Below, piece after piece: positions 28,132 to 36,469 of a DNA stretch of 64,000 nucleotides. Both the position numbers and the translations under genes were made by a program. This stretch comes from Nostoc sp. TCL240-02. GTDB taxonomy: Bacteria > Cyanobacteriota > Cyanobacteriia > Cyanobacteriales > Nostocaceae. The DNA lies in contig NZ_CP040094.1 of the NCBI RefSeq assembly GCF_013343235.1, positions 3,100,501-3,164,500 of the forward strand, in the 5' to 3' direction. The notes under the pieces were generated by a model. It did no database searches and was not told the origin of the DNA. It worked only from the letters and a program-made list of their open reading frames with translations. Each line of letters starts with the position of its first letter. Within the stretch, counting starts at the first letter, position 1.

Positions 28132-28152
28132 TAGACAATAGACAATAGACAA
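28132..28152. repeat. STRR heptad repeat (TAGACAA x3)
   Basis: Three exact tandem copies of TAGACAA in the gap between devC and devA. This is a typical short tandem repeat of Nostoc-type genomes. Confidence 0.85.
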
Positions 28153-28219
28153 TAAAGCTATTTAAGTTGTACCTAGCTTCGCAAAAATCAAATATGAGTC
28201 ATATATATCTGAGAAAATC

Positions 28220-28927
28220 ATGAAAACAAAGTTTATTGTGAGTATTAACGATCTAAATCATTATTTCGGCGAGAAAAAAGTACGAAGTCAAATATTATTC
28301 GATATTAATTTTAATATCAAATTTGGAGAAATTGTGATTATGACTGGGCCATCAGGTTCAGGAAAAACAACTTTACTGACTTTAATTGGTGGGTTACGCT
28401 CTGTCCAAGAGGGAAGCCTTAAATTTTTAGGTCAAGAGCTTTCTGGAGCTAGTAATGAGCAATTAGTTAAAGTACGCCGCCACATTGGGTATATTTTCCA
28501 AGCTCATAACTTATTAGATTTCTTAACAGCCAGACAAAATGTTCAAATGTCGCTAGAATTACACAAAAATATTCCTGAATGGGAAGCTCGTAGCAAATCA
28601 GAAGCTATACTAAATGCCGTTAAATTGGAAAATAGAGTTAATTATTACCCATCTGATCTCTCAGGAGGACAAAAACAACGGGTAGCAATTGCTCGTGCTT
28701 TAGTAAGTCATCCAAAATTAGTTTTAGCTGATGAGCCTACAGCTGCTTTAGACAGTAAGACAGGCCGAGATGTTGTCACCCTAATGCAGAAACTAGCTAA
28801 AGAACAGAATTGTGCTATCTTAATGGTCACTCACGACAACAGAATTTTAGATATTGCCGATCGCATAATTCAGATGGAAGATGGTTATTTAGTCAAAGAG
28901 GTTTCGTATCTACCAAATGGATCATAA
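28220..28927 (+). CDS. devA: DevA-type ABC exporter ATPase
   Basis: A 235-residue ATPase of the MacB/LolD group. Walker A GPSGSGKTTLL, signature LSGGQKQRVAIARAL, Walker B LVLADEPTAALD and the switch His in MVTHD are all intact. It completes the devBCA order and would power the exporter. The gene follows devC by 141 bases, which contain a heptad repeat. Downstream, 28928-29264 holds no clear gene, only a weak inverted repeat (CACCTGA/TCAGGTG, 29074-29106) that may end the transcript. Confidence 0.92.
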   Translation: MKTKFIVSINDLNHYFGEKKVRSQILFDINFNIKFGEIVIMTGPSGSGKTTLLTLIGGLRSVQEGSLKFLGQELSGASNEQLVKVRRHIGYIFQAHNLLDFLTARQNVQMSLELHKNIPEWEARSKSEAILNAVKLENRVNYYPSDLSGGQKQRVAIARALVSHPKLVLADEPTAALDSKTGRDVVTLMQKLAKEQNCAILMVTHDNRILDIADRIIQMEDGYLVKEVSYLPNGS

Positions 28928-29264
28928 CTAAATACCTGTAAAACTTGAATATGTCTTTAGGAATACTATTTTAGTTTAATTTTTGGTACAAATATCAAGT
29001 AGAAAAGTGCAGGTTAAAGAATTTGTATCAGTCATTACAGTTAAACAATATTCCTTAAGTCTAGAGTAAGACACACCTGAAGTATGAAGTTAGAAGTTCT
29101 CAGGTGAAATAATATTGTAGAGTATTTTTAAATATAGGTTTAAACTTTTTTGGCAGCATTTAGCTGCTTAGTTTTATAAATATATATACTAAATAACTAA
29201 AAACAAATAAACTCATCGAAAAATCCGAAAATCGTTGTATTCATTACGATTGACACGAAATTTT

Positions 29265-29498
29265 ATGCTTAAAGATTTGATTTTTTGTCTACAAGAAGCA
29301 GCTTTATACCTTATTTTAATAAAAAAATCTCGAACACCTCAAGATCCTTCTGAATGTTTTGTGAACTCTCCCTGTGGATGTGCTAATCCAGGGCAAGATA
29401 TCCAGTGTGAAGATTGTGCTTATCTTGAGTCATGCTTATCTAATTGTAAGCTGCAAAATATTTCGTTATTTTCTTGTTCACATACTAAATTTAATTAA
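29265..29498 (+). CDS. Small Cys-rich hypothetical protein
   Basis: A 77-residue frame starting at the ATG at 29265; a TTG start 30 bases upstream is possible. A hydrophobic N-terminal helix (LKDLIFCLQEAALYLILI) is followed by a Cys-dense segment with Cys in CFVNSPCGCANPG, CEDCAYLESCLSNC and a last Cys near the end, nine or ten in all. This spacing could bind a metal cluster or form disulfides. I do not recognise the family and see no strong ribosome site. It lies after devA in the same direction. Confidence 0.5.
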   Translation: MLKDLIFCLQEAALYLILIKKSRTPQDPSECFVNSPCGCANPGQDIQCEDCAYLESCLSNCKLQNISLFSCSHTKFN

Positions 29499-29590
29499 TG
29501 TAAAATTAATGCCTGCGATAGAAGTAGGTTTACTCCTGTGGTAGAAGTGCGACAGAAAACTAGCTGTTATATTAATAAGGAATGAAAAAC

Positions 29591-29737
29591 AATTCATAAT
29601 AAGTAATTACAAAGTATAACACAAATAAATATAGTTTTACATTAGTAAGTATTAATCGTTATTACTTACTTTTTTGTGAAGAAGTGACTTTGGTTGTAGC
29701 TTCTCAATAATAAATAAGTAATTACTGATTATGAATT
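29591..29737. mobile_element. MITE-like element with 20-bp terminal inverted repeats
   Basis: The 20-base arms at 29591-29610 and 29718-29737 are complementary with one mismatch and enclose 147 bases with no coding capacity. Inside, AGTAAGTA/TACTTACT (29644-29670) forms a hairpin followed by TTTTTT, which could work as a terminator. There is no clear target-site duplication, so its mobile nature is inferred from shape alone. Confidence 0.4.
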
Positions 29738-29928
29738 AGTTTGAATCTGACGAATATTCATGTGTTATGGGAGCTTAAAATACTTTCAATTTTTTCAACA
29801 CCAATTAAGTAAAAGACTCCTGAATCTATTTTGGTTGTCAAAAGCCACCTAATTTAGCACTGGATTGAGTAGAAAATATCAGTTTTGAACATCAATCAAC
29901 GACAGAAATCTAAAACATAAAAGAAACC

Positions 29929-30546
29929 ATGACCATGAAGCCTTTTGATTTATCTAAAACTGTTTTGGCTACTATCTTTGCCATCAGTTTCGCTTCTGTA
30001 TCCTTACCTCCTTCTGTTTTTGCCCAAAGTGGAGGTTCCAGTAGTGGCAGTAGCTCAGGGACTGGAAGCACAGATAGTAGCTCAGGTACTGGAACTACAG
30101 GTACTGGAACTACAGGTACTGGAACTACAGGCACTGGAACTACAGGCACTGGAACTACAGGTATCGGATCAGGGACTGATCTCAATGGTACTGGAACCAC
30201 CAGTACTGGAACTACAGGCACTGGCTCAGGTACTGATCTCAATGGTACTGGAACTACAGGTACTGGTTCAGGGAGTGGAACTACAGGTACTGGAACCACA
30301 AGCACTGGTTCAGATACTGGAACTACAAGTACTGATTCCACAGGCACTGGCACAACAAGTACTGACACTACAGGTACTAACAGAAATACAGGTATTACAA
30401 CTTCCGAAAGAACTAGCGATCGCGGTTTCGATTGGGGTTGGCTAGGTTTATTTGGTCTACTCGGTTTAGCAGGTCTGGCTCGTAATCGCGATAAAGTCCG
30501 GGCTTATAGCGATCCTAATGAAGTAACAGGTACTCGTTCTAGATAG
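29929..30546 (+). CDS. Secreted GTGTT-repeat protein with WGxxGxxG-type C-terminal anchor
   Basis: A 205-residue protein. A signal peptide covers about 1-32 (ending SVFAQS). Residues 33-150 are Gly/Ser/Thr repeats of the form GTGTT. The C-terminus WGWLGLFGLLGLAGLARNRD is the WGxxGxxG-type anchoring and sorting tail seen in cyanobacterial surface proteins. A complementary open frame of VPVVPVP repeats exists on the other strand but has no signal peptide or start context, so this strand was chosen. The repeats probably form a flexible surface stalk. Function unknown. Confidence 0.75.
   Translation: MTMKPFDLSKTVLATIFAISFASVSLPPSVFAQSGGSSSGSSSGTGSTDSSSGTGTTGTGTTGTGTTGTGTTGTGTTGIGSGTDLNGTGTTSTGTTGTGSGTDLNGTGTTGTGSGSGTTGTGTTSTGSDTGTTSTDSTGTGTTSTDTTGTNRNTGITTSERTSDRGFDWGWLGLFGLLGLAGLARNRDKVRAYSDPNEVTGTRSR
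30070..30375. repeat. 15-base tandem repeats coding GTGTT
   Basis: Imperfect tandem copies of GGTACTGGAACTACA and relatives. Array length probably varies between strains by slippage. Confidence 0.85.
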
Positions 30547-30665
30547 TATTCACCACACTATAAGGAAGCGTACAGCCTTAGTTTTTGTGAATTTCAAGTT
30601 AGAGTAGGGGCACAATATCAATCAATATATTGATATTGCGCTCTTATAATTACATCCCAGTTTAC

Positions 30666-32744
30666 TCAAGTCGAACTACTGCCTTGCCCAATGAAGATTA
30701 CATTTGCCAAAACTTGTATTTTTGTTAGCGCCCGCACCAGACGTTGAGCTTGATGTTTATAAAGTGGTATTGGCAATACTCCAGGCAAATTACTCATCCA
30801 CTGCCTAGCAGTAGCTAAACTACATCCTGTAATCAAAACTATTTCTTCAGCACCATAGATAATAGCATTTGGAGTCAGAGCTTTCTCGATCTGCACCTGC
30901 CAAAGGCGAGGCAGCATTTCACCCCATTCGATTCGCTGCAAACTAATGCTTGTGGCTAAAACAATCAAGCGATCGCCAGCGTAAAGTTTAACATCATACC
31001 AGGGCATCAACGAGTAATTATCTCGCCGATATTTATGGTACAGAATCGGCACAACACTATAGCCAGATGCGATTTCAGATAGAAGCAACCCGTTGAGGGT
31101 GTCACCTTCTTCAATATTGTATTCCGTCACCATGACTATTTGCTCGCTCAAGTGAAACAAGCTGAGAACATTTTCTCCAAAGGCAGCACAAGCAAAAACT
31201 TCTGCCGACAAAGCCGCGCCACATAAAACTTGAGCATAGGGAAACAGAGGGGCGATATTATCACTAAAATGGCGATCTTGAGAGCGGATAATCAAGCTTG
31301 TGGCGGGGTTCATTCCATGAGCCATCAAACCAATTTCCAGATTTTCCATATTATCGTCCCCAACTAAAACAATGCTTTTAGCACGGGAGAGATTTACCTT
31401 AGTGAGGGCTTCGGTAGTATTGCCAATAATCAAGGGCATATCTGGTAAAGTATCTTGGTCGAGAGTGGTAGTATGAATTCCCACCAATGGCTGATTGAGT
31501 TCTTGCAAAAGAGCAGCAACTTTCTGTCCCAAGCGATTTAAACCAATAATCACTACATGGTTGCGTTTTGGTATAGGAGGACGAGAATTGAAAAAATGAA
31601 ATCTGGAAGTGACAAGAGCATCAGTCACCAGTGCATATAATACTCCTACGAAAGCTTGACCTGTTAACGTGAGTCCCAGGCTAAAGAACCGCAACCACCA
31701 AGGGATACGATCTGAAGGTTCAGATTGCGATCTAAATTCAACACCGCCAAATAAATCTCCGTATCCTCCCAAGAGCAACACTGCTGTTGCATAGAAAGCT
31801 TCTTGCAGGGTGATGTCAGGATAATACAAGCGGTAAAGAATTATTCCAACGAACCACAGGATGATTACGGTAATACCATAAATTGTTGCAATTCGCCGGA
31901 TTTGATTTTGGCTTTGGTAGTAAGATTGCCAAAATTGTACTATTTTCTGCTTAAAATTCTTCGCTGTGATGCCTTGAAAAAACTCTTGCCACTGCCAATG
32001 GCGGTAAGATTTATTTGTATGTTGCTCAGATAAAGCTAATTCGTATGCAACATCAATGTAAACGAGCGTGTCTCCTACCTGCACTTCTGCTTCTGGGTTC
32101 CATTCAAACAATTCTTTGAGTGGATCGGATGAAACTGTTGTGTGACTCAAAATGCGGCGAGTTGTAAGATTGAGTCTATGTACTGGTTTGCCATTGCACC
32201 AGCTATCGTTCGCTTGTACTTGGTGCTTGATTACTTGCAATAGTTGCCCTTCTAAGGTAAAATACCCAATTGCTTCAGATCCGAGAGATGCTAAAGCAAA
32301 GGCATGAGCAGAGAGATGGGTAGGCTCAAAGGCAACAAAATTACCTAAGTTTTCGGACAAAAGTTTGTTGAAATTTTGTTTGTCAGAACGTACAATCAGG
32401 CGAACGTGAGGATTAAGTCGCCGTGCTGCAAACGCTGCTTCTATATTTATCCGCTCATTTCTTGTGACTAAAAGTATTGAGCGACATTGCTTTATACCTG
32501 CCTGCTCTAAAATACTTGGCTGGCGGCAGTCTCCTACGATTAACTTTTCTAGTAAGCTTGGTACTTCTGGAACTTCCCAATGTTCGAGTTGTACATCATC
32601 AATGGCGTTGACTTTAACGTCGTACTCCTTTAAGACTGCAACACAATGTTGCCCTAAACTTTGGAGTCCGCATACTAAGAAAAGGTCTTGGGGTTTTTTG
32701 GAATTGGTGCTGGGAGGGGAATGCACTTCTGTTAATGGCAGCAT
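30666..32744 (-). CDS. Two-segment K+ channel with RCK (TrkA) domains on both sides of the pore
   Basis: A 692-residue protein. A first NAD-binding RCK domain lies at about 20-235 (LFLVCGLQSLGQHCV). A pore module lies at about 286-380: membrane helix (YGITVIILWFVGIILY), pore helix, selectivity filter GGYGD at 326-330, then a second membrane helix. A second RCK domain starts near 391 (HVVIIGLNRLGQKVA) and runs to the end. GYGD is the K+ selectivity signature; the residue before is Gly instead of the common Val. RCK domains gate such channels by nucleotide or ion binding. The domain order RCK-pore-RCK is unusual compared with single C-terminal RCK channels. Confidence 0.85.
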   Translation of the reverse strand: MLPLTEVHSPPSTNSKKPQDLFLVCGLQSLGQHCVAVLKEYDVKVNAIDDVQLEHWEVPEVPSLLEKLIVGDCRQPSILEQAGIKQCRSILLVTRNERINIEAAFAARRLNPHVRLIVRSDKQNFNKLLSENLGNFVAFEPTHLSAHAFALASLGSEAIGYFTLEGQLLQVIKHQVQANDSWCNGKPVHRLNLTTRRILSHTTVSSDPLKELFEWNPEAEVQVGDTLVYIDVAYELALSEQHTNKSYRHWQWQEFFQGITAKNFKQKIVQFWQSYYQSQNQIRRIATIYGITVIILWFVGIILYRLYYPDITLQEAFYATAVLLLGGYGDLFGGVEFRSQSEPSDRIPWWLRFFSLGLTLTGQAFVGVLYALVTDALVTSRFHFFNSRPPIPKRNHVVIIGLNRLGQKVAALLQELNQPLVGIHTTTLDQDTLPDMPLIIGNTTEALTKVNLSRAKSIVLVGDDNMENLEIGLMAHGMNPATSLIIRSQDRHFSDNIAPLFPYAQVLCGAALSAEVFACAAFGENVLSLFHLSEQIVMVTEYNIEEGDTLNGLLLSEIASGYSVVPILYHKYRRDNYSLMPWYDVKLYAGDRLIVLATSISLQRIEWGEMLPRLWQVQIEKALTPNAIIYGAEEIVLITGCSLATARQWMSNLPGVLPIPLYKHQAQRLVRALTKIQVLANVIFIGQGSSST

Positions 32745-32868
32745 TCAATACTGCCAACAGTACGTGTTTGCTAGGATTATATCTCATCTTCACGTAATGG
32801 CTGGAATTAGGCAGTGTGCATTAGTCCTCAATGCGTCTTCACGACAGCTAACTAGTGGGGGTAAAGGA

Positions 32869-32907
32869 ACGAACCGCAAAGGACGCAAAGAACGCAAAGG
32901 AAGAAAA
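32869..32907. repeat. Dispersed ACGAACCGCAAAGGACGCAAAG repeat
   Basis: A purine-rich element of repeated ACGCAAAG units between the channel gene and nagB. It is a relative of the element at 15790-15830. Confidence 0.65.
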
Positions 32908-32938
32908 AATAAGAGAGATTGAAAAATTAATTTATCCC

Positions 32939-33721
32939 TCAATTAAATTTTGACAGACTGCTAGCAGAATTGACATCCAAAAATAACGTCGCTTGGGATT
33001 GTTGACGGAGAATAGAAGCTGGGCAATCTGTACTTATAGCTCCTTGCAACATTTGTTTTACCACATTCGCTTTACGTTTTTCTGGAGCGAGACAGATAAT
33101 TTTTTTAGCTGAACAAATTGCTGAGATAGTGACAGTAAAAGCATATTGTGGAACAGTTTCTAGATTTGGAAAGTGGCCTGTGCTTACTTGTTGTTGACGG
33201 TTCACTGTATCCAGTTTCACTAGTTTCACACTGTAAGGATCTTGAAAATTTGCTACTGATGGATCGTTAAAAGCTAAATGTCCATTTTCGCCAACACCAA
33301 GACAGCATAAGTCTATTGGTTGTGCTTGCAATAGTTTGGTGTAGCGATCGCACTCGTTTACTGGTTGCAGTGTATCACCTTCTATATAGTGAAACTCTTT
33401 AGGAACAACCCGCTTCTCTACACGTTCTCGCATATAGCGCCGGAAACTCGCAGAATGGTCAGCACTAATTCCCAAATATTCATCTAGATGGAACAGAATA
33501 ATCCGCGACCAATCTACACCACCCAATGCAATCAAAGCATCGAGAAATTTGAGTTGAGAGTTACCTGTTGCTAATAATACAGCAGCTGTATCTTGTTGTT
33601 TGAGAACTTGCTGTAAATGCTTTTGGGCGATTTCGGCAACATCTCCGGCCATTTCTGCTTCAGAGTTGTAAATCTGCACCAGTAAATCATCAACGCGAAA
33701 AGAGTTTGTAGCGGTTAGCAT
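32939..33721 (-). CDS. nagB: Glucosamine-6-phosphate deaminase
   Basis: A 260-residue protein of the NagB/6-phosphogluconolactonase fold. LFHLDEYLGI and GVGENGHLAFNDPS are the classic NagB active-site segments, and length is normal. It converts glucosamine 6-phosphate to fructose 6-phosphate and ammonia in amino sugar breakdown. It is divergent from the HAD phosphatase gene, with which it shares a 150-base promoter region. Confidence 0.93.
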   Translation of the reverse strand: MLTATNSFRVDDLLVQIYNSEAEMAGDVAEIAQKHLQQVLKQQDTAAVLLATGNSQLKFLDALIALGGVDWSRIILFHLDEYLGISADHSASFRRYMRERVEKRVVPKEFHYIEGDTLQPVNECDRYTKLLQAQPIDLCCLGVGENGHLAFNDPSVANFQDPYSVKLVKLDTVNRQQQVSTGHFPNLETVPQYAFTVTISAICSAKKIICLAPEKRKANVVKQMLQGAISTDCPASILRQQSQATLFLDVNSASSLSKFN

Positions 33722-33819
33722 TTGCTTACATAGAAGGTTATCAATAATTCACAAGGGGCTTACATCACAGTGTAAGTATTCCCCTCTATTGACGTAGAAC
33801 AATCACTCAGCACGAAAAC

Positions 33820-33859
33820 AATGTAAACTATGTAAATTAAGTTAACAATTATTTACATT
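33820..33859. promoter_or_regulatory. Inverted repeat in the nagB / HAD promoter region
   Basis: AATGTAAA (33820-33827) and TTTACATT (33852-33859) are complementary and flank an AT-rich core with a further TGTAAA copy. The site lies directly before the HAD start and about 100 bases before nagB, which suits a shared operator. No regulator is identified. Confidence 0.35.
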
Positions 33860-33872
33860 TTACCAAAAAATC

Positions 33873-34559
33873 ATGCTAGCTGCAATTCTCTTTGACCTCG
33901 ACGGCACTATTGTCAATACTGACCCCATACACTACCGAGCTTGGCAGGAAATGCTGTCAAATTACAGCGTTGAAATTGACGAAACATTTTATAAATCCCG
34001 AATTAGCGGGCGGCTAAATCCAGAAATTGTTAAGGATATTTTGCCACAATTATCAACGGCAGAAGGGCAGAAATTTGCAGACGAAAAAGAGGCGCTTTTC
34101 CGCAAACTCGCCTCGGATCTTAAACCATTGGATGGATTTTCTGAGCTACTAGCATGGACAGAAACACATCAATTAAAGCGGGCATTAGTAACTAATGCGC
34201 CTAGATTAAATGCAGAATTTATGCTAGAGGTATTGGGAATAAAAGAAGCTTTCCATACAGTTGTTTTAGCGGATGATTGTATTGCAGGTAAACCTGACCC
34301 TGCACCCTACCAAGCCGCCCTGAATAAATTGGCGATTTCAGCAGAGGAAGCGATCGCATTAGAAGACTCTCCCTCTGGTATTCGGGCGGCGGTGGGCGCA
34401 GATATCCGCACTATTGGCATCGCTTCCACCCACAATCCGCTAGTTTTGCAGGAAGTTGGCGCATTTATGGCAATTCCAGATTTTACTGATTTGCAGTTGT
34501 GGACATTACTCAACTCACTCATAGAGCCAGATTTAAGTGCGATTGCTTCTAACCTATAA
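33873..34559 (+). CDS. HAD-family phosphatase, beta-phosphoglucomutase-like
   Basis: A 228-residue HAD hydrolase. Motif I FDLDGTIVNTDPIHYRAW, motif II near VTNAPRLNAEF, the Lys motif in GKPDPAPYQ and the acidic motif ALEDSPSGIRAA are intact. The cap position and sequence match the beta-phosphoglucomutase/sugar phosphatase subgroup. The substrate is probably a small sugar phosphate. It is divergent from nagB. Confidence 0.9.
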   Translation: MLAAILFDLDGTIVNTDPIHYRAWQEMLSNYSVEIDETFYKSRISGRLNPEIVKDILPQLSTAEGQKFADEKEALFRKLASDLKPLDGFSELLAWTETHQLKRALVTNAPRLNAEFMLEVLGIKEAFHTVVLADDCIAGKPDPAPYQAALNKLAISAEEAIALEDSPSGIRAAVGADIRTIGIASTHNPLVLQEVGAFMAIPDFTDLQLWTLLNSLIEPDLSAIASNL

Positions 34560-34604
34560 ACGCAAAATCTGAGAATGTAGAGACGCAAATTTTTGCATCT
34601 CTAC

Positions 34605-35240
34605 TTATTTTTCCGCCAGAATCGCGTGAATTTCCCGTTTAACTTGCTCTAAAAGCTCACGAACCCGATTTATTCGCTCCACATTGCCACTACGAGCAAC
34701 CTGCACCACAACAGCAGCTAATTCTGTTGCAGCATTCCGCAACTCAATAAACTCTTGGGGCTTACCTTTCACGAAACTTTTGACGCTATCCCAAGGAGTA
34801 TCTGAAGTCTCTTGTTGAGAACGTTCTGCTAATAATTGTCTACCCTCATCGGTAATCGTGTAAATCCGCTTGCCACCTTCTTGTGCGCTCTTGAGATAAC
34901 CCCCTTCCTCCAGCAATTGGAGTGTTGGATATACAGAGCCAGGACTGAGGCGACGGAAACCACCATAACGAGTTTCCATCTCTTTAATCAGGTCGTAACC
35001 ATGACTAGGATGCTCGGATAACAATTCCAGCAGGATGAACTTGATGTCACCCCGACGAGTCCGATGTTCATCTCCCCAAGCACGACCAAACATTTCATTA
35101 CCAAAGTGTTTGCCATGCTCTCTACGTTCTCTACCATGATGCTTATCATGCCTAAACCAAGACTTGACAAGCAATGAATCCTCTTCGCTAACTCCTGCCC
35201 ATGCAGGTGTTCCAAATCGTGAACGAAAATGTCTAAACAT
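34605..35240 (-). CDS. PadR-family transcriptional regulator with His-rich N-terminus
   Basis: A 211-residue protein. The winged-helix PadR domain starts near residue 65 (IKFILLELLSEHPSHGYDLI, then SPGSVYPTLQLLEEGGYL). A Vir-type helical C-terminal region for dimerisation follows. The first 60 residues are rich in His and Arg (RHDKHHGRERREHGKHF), recalling the metal-binding N-terminus of the nickel-responsive PadR protein YqjI. A palindromic site lies just upstream, suggesting autoregulation. Metal sensing is inferred from composition only. Confidence 0.88.
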   Translation of the reverse strand: MFRHFRSRFGTPAWAGVSEEDSLLVKSWFRHDKHHGRERREHGKHFGNEMFGRAWGDEHRTRRGDIKFILLELLSEHPSHGYDLIKEMETRYGGFRRLSPGSVYPTLQLLEEGGYLKSAQEGGKRIYTITDEGRQLLAERSQQETSDTPWDSVKSFVKGKPQEFIELRNAATELAAVVVQVARSGNVERINRVRELLEQVKREIHAILAEK

Positions 35241-35272
35241 AAATCAATCTCAAATCAACTTTCTCTACTATA

Positions 35273-35301
35273 CGATATATCAGAATATATCGCGATATAT
35301 C
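35273..35301. promoter_or_regulatory. Palindromic operator candidate for the PadR regulator
   Basis: The 16-base perfect palindrome ATATATCGCGATATAT at 35285-35300 lies 45 bases upstream of the padR start, with a further CGATATATC at 35273-35281. This symmetric repeated site is the best candidate for PadR self-repression. Confidence 0.6.
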
Positions 35302-35371
35302 GGAATAGAATTTTGATGAAGATTTATGAAGTAAGCAATTGTGCCAACGCAAAGCTGATATTTGTCTACAC

Positions 35372-36304
35372 TTAGGCTGTGCGTAAACGTTCAATATCCC
35401 TGATTGGCGGCGCACCGAACATCCGGGAATATTCGCGGCTGAACTGTGAGGGGCTTTCATAACCCACCTGATAGGCAGCATTCGCCGCATCGGAGTTTTC
35501 GGCAAGCATCAGACGACGTGCTTCTAATAGTCTTAATTGCTTTTGATATTGAAGCGGACTCATTGATGTCACTTTCTTGAAATGGTGATGGAAAGATGAA
35601 GAAGACATACTTGCCTGCCCAGCTAGCTCCTCAACTCGTATAGGCTTTGTAAAATCAGCTTTGATGAGTTTTATCACCTCGGCGATACGCTGCATATTGC
35701 TGCCAGATGTCGCAATCTGGCGAACAGCTTCGCCCTGTTCACCCATTAAAAGGCGATAATAGATTTCGCGGATAATCATCGGCGCAAGAATTGGGATATC
35801 TTGTGGCGTATCCAAAAGCCGTGTCAGTCTCATGGCGCAATCGAGCAACGATGCATCGATGGTGCTGACAAATAAGCCTCTGACAGAGTTCTTCTTCTCC
35901 TCAATCTCACTGGTTTGAGCAGTAATAATATCGCAGAGTTGACGTGGATCTAGATTCAGCTTGAATCCTAAATACGGTTGGTCTAGGGTTGCCTCAACGA
36001 TAAACGCACTCAATGGCAAATCAACCGAGACTACTAGATATTGAGCCGCGCTATAACGATAGGTTTCCTCACCCAGCAACGCTTCTTTTTTGCCCTGAAC
36101 TAGGATGGCGAAGATAGGTTCGCAAACACCCTGTAGTACGGTGGAAGCAGAAGATTCTCGCTGAAATTCCAGCTGTTCAATAGCTGTTTTATGAAAACCA
36201 TTCCCTTTGCCATCGGTGTGACGAGTGACTAGTGCCGCCAATTCTTGACATTGATGAGCGATCGCACTTTGGTTTATGACTTGGTTGATGATTTTGCTTG
36301 TCAC
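35372..36304 (-). CDS. AraC-family transcriptional regulator (AraC_N type)
   Basis: A 310-residue regulator. The N-terminal ligand-type domain (about 20-200, with FAILVQGKKEALLGEETYRY) is of the AraC_N family and the C-terminal 100 residues have two HTH motifs (VEELAGQASMSSSSFHHHFK and AAYQVGYESPSQFSREYSR). Divergent from the SDR gene at 36470 with a 165-base shared promoter region, an arrangement common for AraC_N regulators that control a neighbouring oxidoreductase. Confidence 0.9.
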   Translation of the reverse strand: MTSKIINQVINQSAIAHQCQELAALVTRHTDGKGNGFHKTAIEQLEFQRESSASTVLQGVCEPIFAILVQGKKEALLGEETYRYSAAQYLVVSVDLPLSAFIVEATLDQPYLGFKLNLDPRQLCDIITAQTSEIEEKKNSVRGLFVSTIDASLLDCAMRLTRLLDTPQDIPILAPMIIREIYYRLLMGEQGEAVRQIATSGSNMQRIAEVIKLIKADFTKPIRVEELAGQASMSSSSFHHHFKKVTSMSPLQYQKQLRLLEARRLMLAENSDAANAAYQVGYESPSQFSREYSRMFGAPPIRDIERLRTA

Positions 36305-36469
36305 AATGTTCTTCGATTAATTTAATCATCTTCTTCTAGGCATTGTAGAACATCAATTTGGAGAATTAGGCAATAAAGTGCGAGGTCTGTGTATTTCAAA
36401 CCTTTGCGCTTACTCATACGATGAACACATCCAAAATTCAAATTAACCTCAACAGAGGGAAAAATAACC

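Noticed and set aside
29910..30368. Minus-strand open frame made of VPVVPVP repeats
   Set aside because: It is the complement of the GTGTT repeat gene. The plus strand has a signal peptide and a C-terminal anchor; this frame has neither.
29945..30445. Third long frame across the same repeats, rich in LELQVLELQ
   Set aside because: It results from the 15-base tandem repeat keeping all frames open; no start context or homology.
35233..35505. Minus-strand frame of 90 residues at the end of the AraC gene
   Set aside because: It overlaps the conserved AraC HTH coding region in another frame and reads through the PadR operator.
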